Below are positions 21,071-28,596 of a DNA stretch of 32,082 bases, in pieces; positions within the stretch are counted from its first letter, which is position 1, and every line of letters starts with the position of its first letter. The notes below the pieces were generated by a model. That model saw only the letters and a list, made by a program, of their open reading frames with translations. It searched no databases and was not told the DNA's origin. Source of the stretch: Colidextribacter sp. OB.20 (GTDB lineage Bacteria; Bacillota; Clostridia; Oscillospirales; Oscillospiraceae); assembly GCF_009911595.1 (NCBI RefSeq), contig NZ_QWKG01000047.1, positions 1-32,082 on the forward strand. The letters run 5' to 3'. A program made the translations under genes and the position numbers.

Positions 21071-22030
21071 ATGAAGGATACCGTTTTATATATTGTGGTG
21101 CCCTGCTATAACGAGGAGAAGGTCCTGCCCATCACCGCCCCCATGTTCCGGCAGAAGCTGGACGGCCTGACCGCCCAGGGGCTGATCTCTCCCAACAGCC
21201 GGGTCCTGTTTGTGGACGACGGCAGCTCGGACGGGACCTGGGCCCTCATCCAACAGCTCTCCCGGGAGGACCCCCGCTGTCTGGGCCTGCGGCAGAGCCG
21301 GAACCGGGGCCATCAGAGCTCGGTGCTGGCCGGGCTGATGGAGTCCAGAGACCGCTGCGCCATCACCATTTCCATCGACTGCGACGGCCAGGACGACATC
21401 AACGCCATGGACGAGATGGTCCGGGCCTATCACGCCGGCAGCGAGGTGGTCTACGGGGTGCGGGGCAGCCGGGAGACGGACACCTTTTTCAAGCGCTTCA
21501 CCGCCGAGGGCTTCTATAAGCTTCTGTCCGCCATGGGGGCGGAGGTGGTGTTCAACCATGCGGATTACCGGCTGATCTCCGCCCGGGTGCTCCGGGAGCT
21601 GGACCGCTTTCAGGAGGTCAACCTCTACCTCCGGGGACTGGTGCCCCTGGCGGGCTTCCCCAGCTCCAGCGTCAGCTATGAGCGCCATGAGCGCCTGGCG
21701 GGAAAGAGCCACTACCCCCTGGGGAAGATGCTGAGTCTGGCCGCCGACGGGGTGACCAGCCTGAGCACCAAGCCCCTGGAGCTGATTACCGCCCTGGGCA
21801 TCTTCATCTCCCTGCTGAGCTTTGCGGGGGTAATCTGGGCGGTGGTGATGCAGCTGACGGGACACACAGTGGCCGGCTGGGCCAGCATGGTGGCCATCCT
21901 CTGCTTTGTGGGAGGGATTCAGCTCATCTGCCTGGGGGTCATCGGCGTCTATGTGGGAAAAATTTATATGGAGAGCAAGCACCGGCCCCGCTACATCATC
22001 AGCGAGCGGACCGAAAACTGGGAGAGCTGA
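21071..22030 (+). CDS. GT2 family glycosyltransferase (GtrB/DPM1-like)
   Basis: This 319-residue membrane-bound enzyme probably transfers a sugar from a nucleotide donor to undecaprenyl phosphate. It has the N-terminal GT-A motif VVPCYNEEKVLP, FVDDGSSDGTW, the metal-binding region SIDCDGQDD and the acceptor region HADYRLISARVL. Two C-terminal membrane helices follow (about 235-257 and 268-292) and the end IYMESKHRPRYII, as in bactoprenol glucosyltransferases. The ATG follows GAGAGGAGAG. It is transcribed alone and ends at a palindromic terminator shared with the convergent DUF2974 gene. Sugar and final acceptor are unknown. Confidence 0.9.
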   Translation: MKDTVLYIVVPCYNEEKVLPITAPMFRQKLDGLTAQGLISPNSRVLFVDDGSSDGTWALIQQLSREDPRCLGLRQSRNRGHQSSVLAGLMESRDRCAITISIDCDGQDDINAMDEMVRAYHAGSEVVYGVRGSRETDTFFKRFTAEGFYKLLSAMGAEVVFNHADYRLISARVLRELDRFQEVNLYLRGLVPLAGFPSSSVSYERHERLAGKSHYPLGKMLSLAADGVTSLSTKPLELITALGIFISLLSFAGVIWAVVMQLTGHTVAGWASMVAILCFVGGIQLICLGVIGVYVGKIYMESKHRPRYIISERTENWES

Positions 22031-22033
22031 ACC

Positions 22034-22061
22034 GCGCCCCTCCGGCATGCCGGAGGGGCGC
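22034..22061. terminator. perfect 28-base palindrome between convergent genes
   Basis: A perfect inverted repeat of 14 bases per arm (GCGCCCCTCCGGCA on the left) lies between the glycosyltransferase stop and the DUF2974 stop. T-runs are absent on both sides, so termination may need Rho or pausing. Confidence 0.65.
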
Positions 22062-22072
22062 AGCTTCTGTCC

Positions 22073-23143
22073 TCAGCGGGGCAGAAACCGCAGGACCGCC
22101 CCGGCCAGCCGGGCCAGGGAGGCGGCCAGGGTGAGCAGGTCCCCCGGGTCCACGTCCAGGGCGGAGCGCAGGGCGCCGGCCAGATTTTTGGGCTCCAGGG
22201 CCTCCCGGACGGTCCTGGCGTCGCCGGAGGAGAGCAGCTCATACAGGGTGTCGGCCACCGTCTCCCGCTGTTGGCAGGTCAGCCCGGCCAGCCAGCCCTT
22301 CAGGGTGTGGTCAAGCATCCGGCTGCCCTCATCCACCTGCTCCAGCTGGACGAAGGCGGCTCCGGAGAGCTGCCAGGAGTAGAGGTCGTGCTGAAACAGG
22401 CCCTCCTGGTCGCTCTGGACCACGGTATAGGGCTCCTGGTGGTCCAGCAGCAGCCCCACCACCGAGGACTGGGGGAGAAAGGCGCGGATGCGGGTGCGCA
22501 GCTCCTGATAGCCGGGGCGGGAGAGGATATAGTCGGTAAAACCGGGGCTGTCAAAGGCGTATACCGTGCGGATACGGTCCCGGACCCGCACAGGGCACAG
22601 GCTGGCTCCGGCCACCGCCAGATTGCCCCCCTTGGAGTGTCCTCCCAGCACCAGGGGGCCGGAGAAGCCGGCCGCGACGGCTTCGATGTAGGCCGCCGCA
22701 GCCCGCTGGGCGGGGACCACGTCCAGAAAGCTCAGGTTAAAGTCCTCCTTCCAGCCCACCAGGGTGCCGTCTGTCCCCCGGAAGGCCAGAAAGGCGGAGC
22801 CGTCCCCCATCAGGGCGGTGAGGGCGGCGAACTGGGTTTCCTCCTGGGGAAGAAAGCGGCTGGCATAGCAGCACAGCCCCATCCGGCCGAATCGGGGAGC
22901 TGTCCCCAGGGCCCGGAGAAGGTCCGGATCATGGTCCCGGCGCCCCTCCCGCCGGGAGGGGGGAAGGCTCAGCCAGGCCCGGGCGGCCTGACCAAGGGGG
23001 ACGGGGGGCTCTGCCGCACCGACCAGGCCGTCGAAAGGTATGTAGGACAGGGCGGCAAGAGCCAGGGCGTCCGCCGGCCCGAAGGGGGCCTGGGCCAGGG
23101 ACAGGTCCCCCCGCCAGGCCAGATAGTCCAGGATATTTCCCAC
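22073..23143 (-). CDS. DUF2974 (Mbeg1-like) alpha/beta-hydrolase-fold protein
   Basis: This 356-residue lipase-like protein belongs to a family common in gut Firmicutes. The nucleophile elbow is LGGHSKGGNLAVA (GxSxG with Ser), preceded by AFRGTDGTLVGWKEDFNL. An acidic residue (FDSPGF) and the pair LDHQEPYTVV may supply the other catalytic residues. I chose GTG 23143 because AAGGAGGGA lies five bases upstream and the protein then begins MGNILDYLAWRGDLSL, the family's usual start. An in-frame extension to 23263 lacks a good site and runs into the spoIIID leader. The substrate is unknown. Confidence 0.87.
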   Translation of the reverse strand: MGNILDYLAWRGDLSLAQAPFGPADALALAALSYIPFDGLVGAAEPPVPLGQAARAWLSLPPSRREGRRDHDPDLLRALGTAPRFGRMGLCCYASRFLPQEETQFAALTALMGDGSAFLAFRGTDGTLVGWKEDFNLSFLDVVPAQRAAAAYIEAVAAGFSGPLVLGGHSKGGNLAVAGASLCPVRVRDRIRTVYAFDSPGFTDYILSRPGYQELRTRIRAFLPQSSVVGLLLDHQEPYTVVQSDQEGLFQHDLYSWQLSGAAFVQLEQVDEGSRMLDHTLKGWLAGLTCQQRETVADTLYELLSSGDARTVREALEPKNLAGALRSALDVDPGDLLTLAASLARLAGAVLRFLPR

Positions 23144-23190
23144 AGCGCTCCCTCCTTTTCCCCAGTCTATTCCCCGGAGAGGAAAAAGGC

Positions 23191-23219
23191 TCATATCTCC
23201 CCCCGCCGCCGCATAGATT
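23191..23219 (+). promoter_or_regulatory. putative sigma-E promoter of spoIIID
   Basis: TCATATC (23191-23197) and CATAGATT (23212-23219) are 14 bases apart, close to the sigma-E consensus (KMATATT, 13-15 bases, CATACAMT). In Bacillus spoIIID belongs to the sigma-E regulon, so the site makes biological sense. Confidence 0.55.
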
Positions 23220-23261
23220 GGAACAGTCAGAGTCGGGGAGTGTTGTGCTTTGAAAGGAAAC

Positions 23262-23498
23262 ATGGAGGAACGGGCCGAGCGTCTGGCGCTCTACATCCTG
23301 GAGAACCGGGCCACGGTGCGCTCCGCGGCACAAAAGTTTGGGATTTCAAAATCCAGTGTACACAAGGACCTGTCTGAGCGCCTGCCGACCTTTAACCGGA
23401 CGCTCTACCTCAAGGTGAAGGAGGTCCTGGAGCAGAACAAGGCCGAGCGGCATATCCGGGGCGGAATCGCTACGCGGAAGAAATACAAAGGAGCTTGA
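23262..23498 (+). CDS. spoIIID: sporulation regulator SpoIIID
   Basis: This 78-residue DNA-binding protein tunes sigma-E-dependent transcription in the mother cell during sporulation. Family marks are the N-terminal helix ERAERLALYILENRATVRSA, the helix-turn-helix FGISKSSVHKDLSERLP and the C-terminal basic part HIRGGIATRKKYKG. ATG 23262 is chosen with AAAGGA just upstream; a TTG 12 bases earlier overlaps that site. It is divergent from the DUF2974 gene and followed by its own terminator. Confidence 0.95.
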   Translation: MEERAERLALYILENRATVRSAAQKFGISKSSVHKDLSERLPTFNRTLYLKVKEVLEQNKAERHIRGGIATRKKYKGA

Positions 23499-23504
23499 GA
23501 GGAG

Positions 23505-23536
23505 ATACGGCGGGGCTTGTGCCCCGCCGTATTTTG
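23505..23536 (+). terminator. terminator of spoIIID
   Basis: A perfect 12-bp stem (ATACGGCGGGGC with GCCCCGCCGTAT) and a TTGT loop are followed by TTTTG, a few bases after the stop. Confidence 0.85.
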
Positions 23537-23579
23537 TGTTAAAATGATCTGGCTAAAAGACAGAGAGGAAGATTACGCC

Positions 23580-24410
23580 ATGAGCTGCGCCGACCAGATA
23601 TTTATCCAAAACTGCACAGACATCCTGTCTAAGGGCGTCTGGGACACCGGGCAGGAGGTCCGCCCCCGGTGGGAGGACGGAACCCCCGCCCACACAGTAA
23701 AGCTGTTTGGAATCGTCAACCGCTACGACCTGCGGGAGGAGTTCCCCATCCTCACCGTCCGCAAGCAGTTTATCAGGTCGGCGGTGGACGAGCTTCTGTG
23801 GATCTGGCAGAAGAAGTCCAACAACATCCACGACCTGAACAGCCATATCTGGGACGCCTGGGCCGACGAGTCCGGCTCCATCGGCAAGGCCTACGGCTAC
23901 CAGCTGGGGGTGCGCCACCACTACCCCCAGGGGGACATGGACCAGGTGGACAAGGTGCTGTGGGACCTGAAGCACGACCCGGCCTCCCGGCGGATCATGA
24001 CCAATCTGTACAACCACCACGACCTGAGCGAGATGGCCCTCTACCCCTGCGCCTACTCCATGACCTTCAACGTGTCGGGGAACACCCTCAACGCCATCCT
24101 GAACCAGCGCTCCCAGGATATGCTAACCGCCAACGGCTGGAACGTGATGCAGTACGCCGTTCTGCTCCACATGATCGCCCAGGTCACCGGCTTTGAGGCG
24201 GGGGAGCTGGTCCACGTCATCGCCGACTGCCATATCTACGACCGCCACGTCCCCATAGTGGAGGAGCTGATTGCCCGGACCCCCTTCGACGCCCCCAAAT
24301 TCAGCCTGGACAGGAACGTCGCCGATTTTTACGACTTCACCCCCGCCAGCGTGAGCCTGGAGGGCTATCAGGCCCACCCCCTGGAGGGGAAAATCCCGGT
24401 GGCGGTGTAG
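23580..24410 (+). CDS. thyA: thymidylate synthase
   Basis: This 276-residue enzyme methylates dUMP to dTMP using methylene-tetrahydrofolate. The catalytic Cys is in ALYPCAYSMTF. The folate/dUMP-binding region LNQRSQDMLTANGWNVMQYA and the conserved HVIADCHIYDRHV segment are present, and the protein ends in the family's usual PVAV. Some positions differ from the E. coli type (YPCAYS instead of PPCH), as in other Clostridia. ATG 23580 follows GAGAGGAAG; the upstream in-frame extension crosses the spoIIID terminator. Its stop codon lies inside the first bases of an intergenic repeat. folA follows. Confidence 0.94.
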   Translation: MSCADQIFIQNCTDILSKGVWDTGQEVRPRWEDGTPAHTVKLFGIVNRYDLREEFPILTVRKQFIRSAVDELLWIWQKKSNNIHDLNSHIWDAWADESGSIGKAYGYQLGVRHHYPQGDMDQVDKVLWDLKHDPASRRIMTNLYNHHDLSEMALYPCAYSMTFNVSGNTLNAILNQRSQDMLTANGWNVMQYAVLLHMIAQVTGFEAGELVHVIADCHIYDRHVPIVEELIARTPFDAPKFSLDRNVADFYDFTPASVSLEGYQAHPLEGKIPVAV

Positions 24411-24503
24411 GGCGGGACGACCCGGCCCGCCGTGGGCCGGCGGGCAGCCAAGTGAACATTGTGACATAGATACAAACGGCGCGCCGAGTCGCCGCGCCCT
24501 ACA
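24406..24503. repeat. 98-base palindromic intergenic repeat, MITE-like
   Basis: The unit begins TGTAGGGCGGGACGACCCGG and ends with the near-inverted GCCGCGCCCTACA. Both ends are arms of the same family as 14481-14550. An inner palindrome (CCGGCCCGCC and GGCCGGCGGG) lies in the left half. The repeat supplies the TAG stop of thyA and fills the gap to folA. Confidence 0.75.
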
Positions 24504-24519
24504 GAAGGGAGGCTTGCCT

Positions 24520-24996
24520 GTGAACCTGATTGTCGCCGTGGACCAAAGCTGGGCCATTGGAAAGGACGGGGACCAGCTGGTCTACATCCCGGAGGACCTG
24601 AAGCGCTTCAAGAGCCTCACCACCGGACACCCGGTGATTCTGGGCCGCAGGACTCTGGCTACCTTTCCCGGAGGAAGGCCCCTCAGGGGCCGGCGGAACC
24701 TGATTTTGTCCGGAAGCCCCGGCTTTGCCCCTGAGGGAGCGGAGGTGTTCTCCAGCCTGGAGGCCCTGCTGGCCGCCGCTCCGGCGGATTCCTTTGTGAT
24801 CGGCGGGGCATCGGTGTATGCCGCTCTGCTGGACAGGTGCGATACCGCCTATGTGACAAAAATAGGCCGGTCCTTCCTGGGGGCCGACTGCTTTTTCCCC
24901 AACCTGGACGCCCTGCCGGAGTGGAGGATTGCGGAGGAGAGTCCGGAGCTGGAGGAGAACGGCGTCAAATTCCGCTATGTGACCTACAGAAGATAA
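24520..24996 (+). CDS. folA: dihydrofolate reductase
   Basis: This 158-residue NADPH-dependent enzyme regenerates tetrahydrofolate after the ThyA reaction. It shows the start MNLIVAVDQSWAIGKDG, PEDLKRFKSLTTGHPVILGR (substrate/NADPH-binding helix and GR), LSGSPGF and the FVIGGASVYAALL nucleotide loop. GTG 24520 is chosen because GGGAGG lies seven bases upstream. The gene is functionally paired with thyA just upstream, although a palindromic repeat lies between them. Confidence 0.93.
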   Translation: MNLIVAVDQSWAIGKDGDQLVYIPEDLKRFKSLTTGHPVILGRRTLATFPGGRPLRGRRNLILSGSPGFAPEGAEVFSSLEALLAAAPADSFVIGGASVYAALLDRCDTAYVTKIGRSFLGADCFFPNLDALPEWRIAEESPELEENGVKFRYVTYRR

Positions 24997-25025
24997 AAAA
25001 CCGCCTCGATTTCGAGGCGGTTTTT
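24996..25025. terminator. bidirectional terminator after folA
   Basis: A perfect 13-bp stem (AAAAACCGCCTCG with CGAGGCGGTTTTT) and an ATTT loop serve folA on the plus strand and the WG-repeat gene on the minus strand. Confidence 0.9.
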
Positions 25026-25029
25026 GATG

Positions 25030-26682
25030 TTATCCCGCATAGGGCTTGCCGGTCTCCACGAAGATGCCTTTTTCAGCGGACCAGCTCACGTTAAAGCCCA
25101 GGGCGGCGCCCAGGTCACGGAGCTTGAAGTAGTTGTACCCGCCGCCGTTGTCGTCCAGGAGGTTGATGGCGGTCATCTCAACGGCGGAGCCGTTGATCTT
25201 GACGGACTGACCGCCGCCGGTGTAGGCCCGGTCGCCGGAGAAGGGGGTGGTCATCTCAGAGCCGGTGTCCTCATAGGGCTGGCCGGTGGTCAGGGAGATG
25301 GCCCCGTCGTAGCCCACGGAGAACTGAGCGGCTGTGCCGTTGAGGACGTGGGCCAGGTCGCGCAGCTTTACGTAGTTGGTGCTGTTGCCGTTGGCATCCT
25401 TCAGGGCGTACATCTGGAACTCCACCGCCTTGCCGTCCACCTCAACCGCCTGAGTGCTGGCTGCCGCCGTGCCGCTGGCAGGGATGGTCCCGGCGGGAGG
25501 ATTGGTGGGCTCAGGATTGGTGGGCTCGGGGTCAACGGGCTTCTGCCCGGACGCACCGGGGGCATAAGGGCAGTCCGAGGTCCAAAAGAGGTAAGTGAAC
25601 TGTTTTGTTCCCCACTCATTGCCCACCGTCATGCCGTCCACCATATTAGCAAAAGAGCCGCTGCCGGCGCCGGACCAGTTAACCGGAACCACGATATTGC
25701 CGCTGTAATCAACAATCCCATGATTGGGCGTCCCGAACCTGGAGACGCCATAGTCGAATCTGCCGTCCAGCTCATTATAGGCGTAGATGTAGGGCATGAG
25801 CATCGTGCCGTCCATGGTTATGATTGCCGACCTGGAGCTTTTGTTCACCAGGAGGCGGTCATTCCCCAGATAAGCGGAGAGGGCTGCTCCGTTCAGGTCG
25901 GGTACAGCTCGCTTCGTGCCGGTTTTGTCCATCAGGTACACATTTTCCGCCTTATCCTGGACAAACATCCAGCCATGCTGGAAGGTTCCATAGGAATCAT
26001 TGCCTTGTACGTTTTGCGCGGGGCTGATTGTATCAGACATGTACCACCCTCCAGCATCGGAAACGCGCTGTTCCTGGGGGAACTCATAGACGGTATTGCC
26101 GCTTTTGTCAATGAACATATGGTGGTCAGGAGTGGGAAAGTTTAAGGTGCCGTCGTATTCGGTGGGGACTGCGGCCAGCGCGATACCGTCCGCAAAGCTA
26201 TAAGTTTTGGTAAAATCCCGGCTTATGGCCCTGGCGCCGGTCTTGTCAATGTACATCCAGGTGTTTCCGTCTACTGAGACACAGGCCAATCCGTCGCTGA
26301 AATCCTTGGCGTTCTTGAACTGGGCGGGAAGCACCATGGCTCCTGTCTTATCAATGTATCCGAACGCCTCCTCGGCTGTATAAGGGTTGTAGGCCTTGAC
26401 CAGGGCCCGTCCATTGTGGAAATATCCCATGAGTCTATAGCCGGATCCGGTGCCCAGGACGTTGCCGTTGATATCGTAAAAAGTATGGTTTTCGCCAGAG
26501 CTATTCGCAAAGATGCCCTCTCCTCTATGATCGCAGCGCGCCAGGGCGGCGGGGGCGGGGGTGACGTTGATGGTGATGCCGCTGGGCGAGGTATAGCTGC
26601 TCTGGGGCGCCGCCAGGGCGGGGACAGTCAGACTCAGGCACATTGCCAGAGCCAGCGCGAGGGACAGGGCTTTCTTTTTCAT
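25030..26682 (-). CDS. secreted WG-repeat protein with C-terminal stalk-like domains
   Basis: This 550-residue exported protein has a signal peptide (MKKKALSLALALAMCLSLTV, then PALAAPQ). Residues ~55-350 hold degenerate WG/KWG-type repeats with the pattern F.Y-ID-K-TGA.V.P..F (FGYIDKTGAMVLPAQFKNA; WMYIDKTGARAISRDF; GIVDYSGNIVVPVNW). A Pro/Glu/Thr linker (DPEPTNPEPTNPP) leads to two copies of a copper-amine-oxidase-N-like stalk motif (NYVKLRDLAHVLNG and NYFKLRDLGAALGFNV). ATG 26682 follows AGGAAGG. It probably sits in the cell envelope; no enzyme motif is visible. Confidence 0.85.
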   Translation of the reverse strand: MKKKALSLALALAMCLSLTVPALAAPQSSYTSPSGITINVTPAPAALARCDHRGEGIFANSSGENHTFYDINGNVLGTGSGYRLMGYFHNGRALVKAYNPYTAEEAFGYIDKTGAMVLPAQFKNAKDFSDGLACVSVDGNTWMYIDKTGARAISRDFTKTYSFADGIALAAVPTEYDGTLNFPTPDHHMFIDKSGNTVYEFPQEQRVSDAGGWYMSDTISPAQNVQGNDSYGTFQHGWMFVQDKAENVYLMDKTGTKRAVPDLNGAALSAYLGNDRLLVNKSSRSAIITMDGTMLMPYIYAYNELDGRFDYGVSRFGTPNHGIVDYSGNIVVPVNWSGAGSGSFANMVDGMTVGNEWGTKQFTYLFWTSDCPYAPGASGQKPVDPEPTNPEPTNPPAGTIPASGTAAASTQAVEVDGKAVEFQMYALKDANGNSTNYVKLRDLAHVLNGTAAQFSVGYDGAISLTTGQPYEDTGSEMTTPFSGDRAYTGGGQSVKINGSAVEMTAINLLDDNGGGYNYFKLRDLGAALGFNVSWSAEKGIFVETGKPYAG

Positions 26683-26849
26683 AGATTTCCTTCCTCTCAT
26701 TTTGTTTTGGGGAATATCTCAGCGGCACTGCCCGCGGAGGGCGGAGAAATGCGGCCCTCCGGGGTGTGTTCCACCGAGACAAACAAAAGCGGCGCAGGAT
26801 CAATGACCCCACACCGCATTTATCCAGACACAAACCCTCAAACCGCCCC

Positions 26850-26972
26850 TTGTAAAAAGGCTGAGTTTCCGATATAATGAGGGCTGGCGCAGTATAGCTG
26901 TTGTGTGGGAGGTGCGTCTCCCGCATAGGAGCGCGGGGTGTTGCAACCACCCCACGCTCTGCCTTTATTTGC
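26850..26972 (+). ncRNA. putative small RNA antisense to the WG-repeat leader
   Basis: A plus-strand promoter (TTGTAA 26850-26855, 17 bases, TATAAT 26873-26878) would start an RNA near 26885. The RNA would contain a GGGAG/CTCCC hairpin and end at GAGCGCGGGGTG / CACCCCACGCTC (12 pairs with one mismatch, 26929-26959) followed by TGCCTTTATTT. No plus-strand gene lies within reach. It is antisense to the leader of the WG-repeat gene. Confidence 0.5.
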
Positions 26973-26983
26973 CTCGTGATCCC

Positions 26984-27012
26984 ACTATAGCACAGTACTA
27001 CCGGAAATACAA
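26984..27012 (-). promoter_or_regulatory. promoter for the WG-repeat gene leader
   Basis: On the minus strand TTGTAT (27012-27007) and TATAGT (26989-26984) are 17 bases apart. The implied leader of almost 300 bases runs across the whole antisense RNA region before the start at 26682. No other clear gene lies in 26683-27035. Confidence 0.55.
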
Positions 27013-27035
27013 GGAAATTTTTAGTGTATATAAAG

Positions 27036-27061
27036 AAACCGCCCCGAAATTGGGGCGGTTT
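27036..27061. terminator. terminator of the XpaC-like gene
   Basis: AAACCGCCCC pairs with GGGGCGGTTT around six bases, directly downstream of the minus-strand stop at 27068, with TTTCTTTATATA behind it on that strand. Confidence 0.8.
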
Positions 27062-27067
27062 GCTCAT

Positions 27068-28291
27068 TTACAGGCCCAGTGTGAGTCCCTCCTGGTCGGA
27101 CAGGCCGTCCTTGGCCAGCATCCGCTCCAGCACCTCCACGTCGGTGGTGATATCCATGGCGTCCCCCTGGAAGAGGAGGTCCAGCTGCTTCTCGAAGCCC
27201 TCCACCACCTTGTCCATCATCCCCTCGATGCGCTGCATGGCGGCGGTGATGTTCTGGCCGGAGATCTCCTGGTCCTCCAGCTGGGCGTAGGCCCGGAGGA
27301 TTTTCAGGGTGGTGGGCAGGTAGTAGCTCAGGAAGCTGTGGAGCTGGGGGGCCTTGTCGGGGTGGCTCTTCTGGTAGTCCAGGATTTTGGCGGTGATGAC
27401 GCCGATGCGGTCGATCTGGGCGGACATCTTCTCGTTGTCGATGGCGTCGTTCACCGCCCTGATCTCGCTGAGGACAGCGCTCTCGTCCCCCTTGGAGGGC
27501 TGTGGGGCGGGTCTCTCCTCCTGCCTGGGGGGCTGGACGATGTCCTCGCCGCTGAGGACCAGCCGGTCGCCGCCATAGTCCAGGAAGCCCTGGGGGAACA
27601 GGCCGTCATCCAGCATGTCGTCCAGGTCGTCCCGCACCTGGGCGGGGGTGCGCCCGGTGGCGGAGGACAGGTAGGAGATGGACACCACGCTGCGCTGGCC
27701 GATGATGTTCAGATAGCTGCGGTAGCGCTTGGCCTGCTTCTGCTTGCGCAGCCCGGCCCACAGGCAGCCCAGCCCCCCGGCCACACAGCACAGCAGTACC
27801 AGCGGGCCCGAAAGCTCCTCCATAAAGAAGGCAATGTCGCCGCTGAACAGCCAGTACAGCGCGTCGCCTATACTGCCGATCAGGCCGATGAAGCACCCGG
27901 CGGCGGTGGCCCCGCCGGCGATGGCCCAGCTCTTGCCCTTCTTGTCCAGCTCAGACACCAGGTCACGGCCCGCCTTCTTCTTGAGCTTCGGGGCCTTGGG
28001 AGCGTTTTTCTTTGGCTGCTCCCAGGCGGGCGGAGCCTGATAGGCTGTCTGCCGGGCGGACTCCTCCGGGGCGGAGGCGGTTCGGGCGCCCAGGGGCTCC
28101 CGTCCGGCCTGCTGGTAGTAGGGGTGGCGGCCCTGCTGGCGTTTTTTCTTTTTGCTGTCGCCGTCAAGCAGCTTTAAGACGATCATCAACACGCCGATCC
28201 AGCTGCCAAAGCCGGTGCAGAGCAGGCCCACGGCAATCAGCCAATAAGCCGTATCGTTTTTTGATCCCGGGTTCCTTTGATAGTCAGACAT
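27068..28291 (-). CDS. XpaC-like (5-bromo-4-chloroindolyl phosphate hydrolysis) family protein
   Basis: This 407-residue membrane protein has an N-terminal hydrophobic helix (TAYWLIAVGLLCTGFGSWIG), a Lys/Pro-rich segment and two further helices (~123-145 and 160-180). The C-terminal soluble part contains the XpaC-type region: MSAQIDRIGVITAKILDYQK, then LHSFLSYYLPTTLKILRAYA and ISGQNITAAMQRIEGMMDKV. A winged-helix-like stretch (RSYLNIIGQRSVVSISYLSS to DDMLDDGLFPQG) lies between. The ATG follows GGGGGG. The family name reflects an old phenotype; the real function is unclear. Confidence 0.87.
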   Translation of the reverse strand: MSDYQRNPGSKNDTAYWLIAVGLLCTGFGSWIGVLMIVLKLLDGDSKKKKRQQGRHPYYQQAGREPLGARTASAPEESARQTAYQAPPAWEQPKKNAPKAPKLKKKAGRDLVSELDKKGKSWAIAGGATAAGCFIGLIGSIGDALYWLFSGDIAFFMEELSGPLVLLCCVAGGLGCLWAGLRKQKQAKRYRSYLNIIGQRSVVSISYLSSATGRTPAQVRDDLDDMLDDGLFPQGFLDYGGDRLVLSGEDIVQPPRQEERPAPQPSKGDESAVLSEIRAVNDAIDNEKMSAQIDRIGVITAKILDYQKSHPDKAPQLHSFLSYYLPTTLKILRAYAQLEDQEISGQNITAAMQRIEGMMDKVVEGFEKQLDLLFQGDAMDITTDVEVLERMLAKDGLSDQEGLTLGL

Positions 28292-28470
28292 TTTGTACCC
28301 CCCATAGCTCCGGTGGTCAGTTCATATTTCACTATACCAGAAAATCAGAAAAATGGAATTGATTTTTTCTTAAAATTTGGTGAAGAAAAGAGCGCGGACT
28401 CCCATACTGTTATCATAGCGCGTAGCGGGGAAAAAGTAAATGCCTCAGGGGAGTTGTAACTATTCTGTAA

Positions 28471-28499
28471 TTATTTTGCCGCGGTCCCCGTGCTATAAT
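28471..28499 (+). promoter_or_regulatory. promoter of the VanW-family gene
   Basis: A consensus -10 box TATAAT (28494-28499) has a weak -35 (TTATTT, 28471-28476) at 17 bases. A leader of about 90 bases reaches the ATG at 28597. The remainder of the 305-base gap back to 28291 is AT-rich divergent leader sequence with a likely minus-strand -10 (TATAGT near 28335). Confidence 0.55.
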
Positions 28500-28596
28500 A
28501 TAAAACTGGTGCGGCGTGAGCCCGCAGAGACAGAAAGAAGATAATCCCGTGTCCGGCGGGAAAGATACTTTGACCGATTCAGGAGGAGTGTATGGG

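Noticed and set aside
26525-27067. 180-codon minus-strand frame upstream of the WG-repeat gene
   Set aside because: It runs through the promoter and the antisense RNA region and then overlaps the WG gene in another frame; translation has no domain.
26903-28177. 424-codon open frame on the plus strand opposite the XpaC-like gene
   Set aside because: Shadow frame caused by high GC content; translation is Gly/Leu/Val-rich without motifs, while the opposite strand has helices and a family match.
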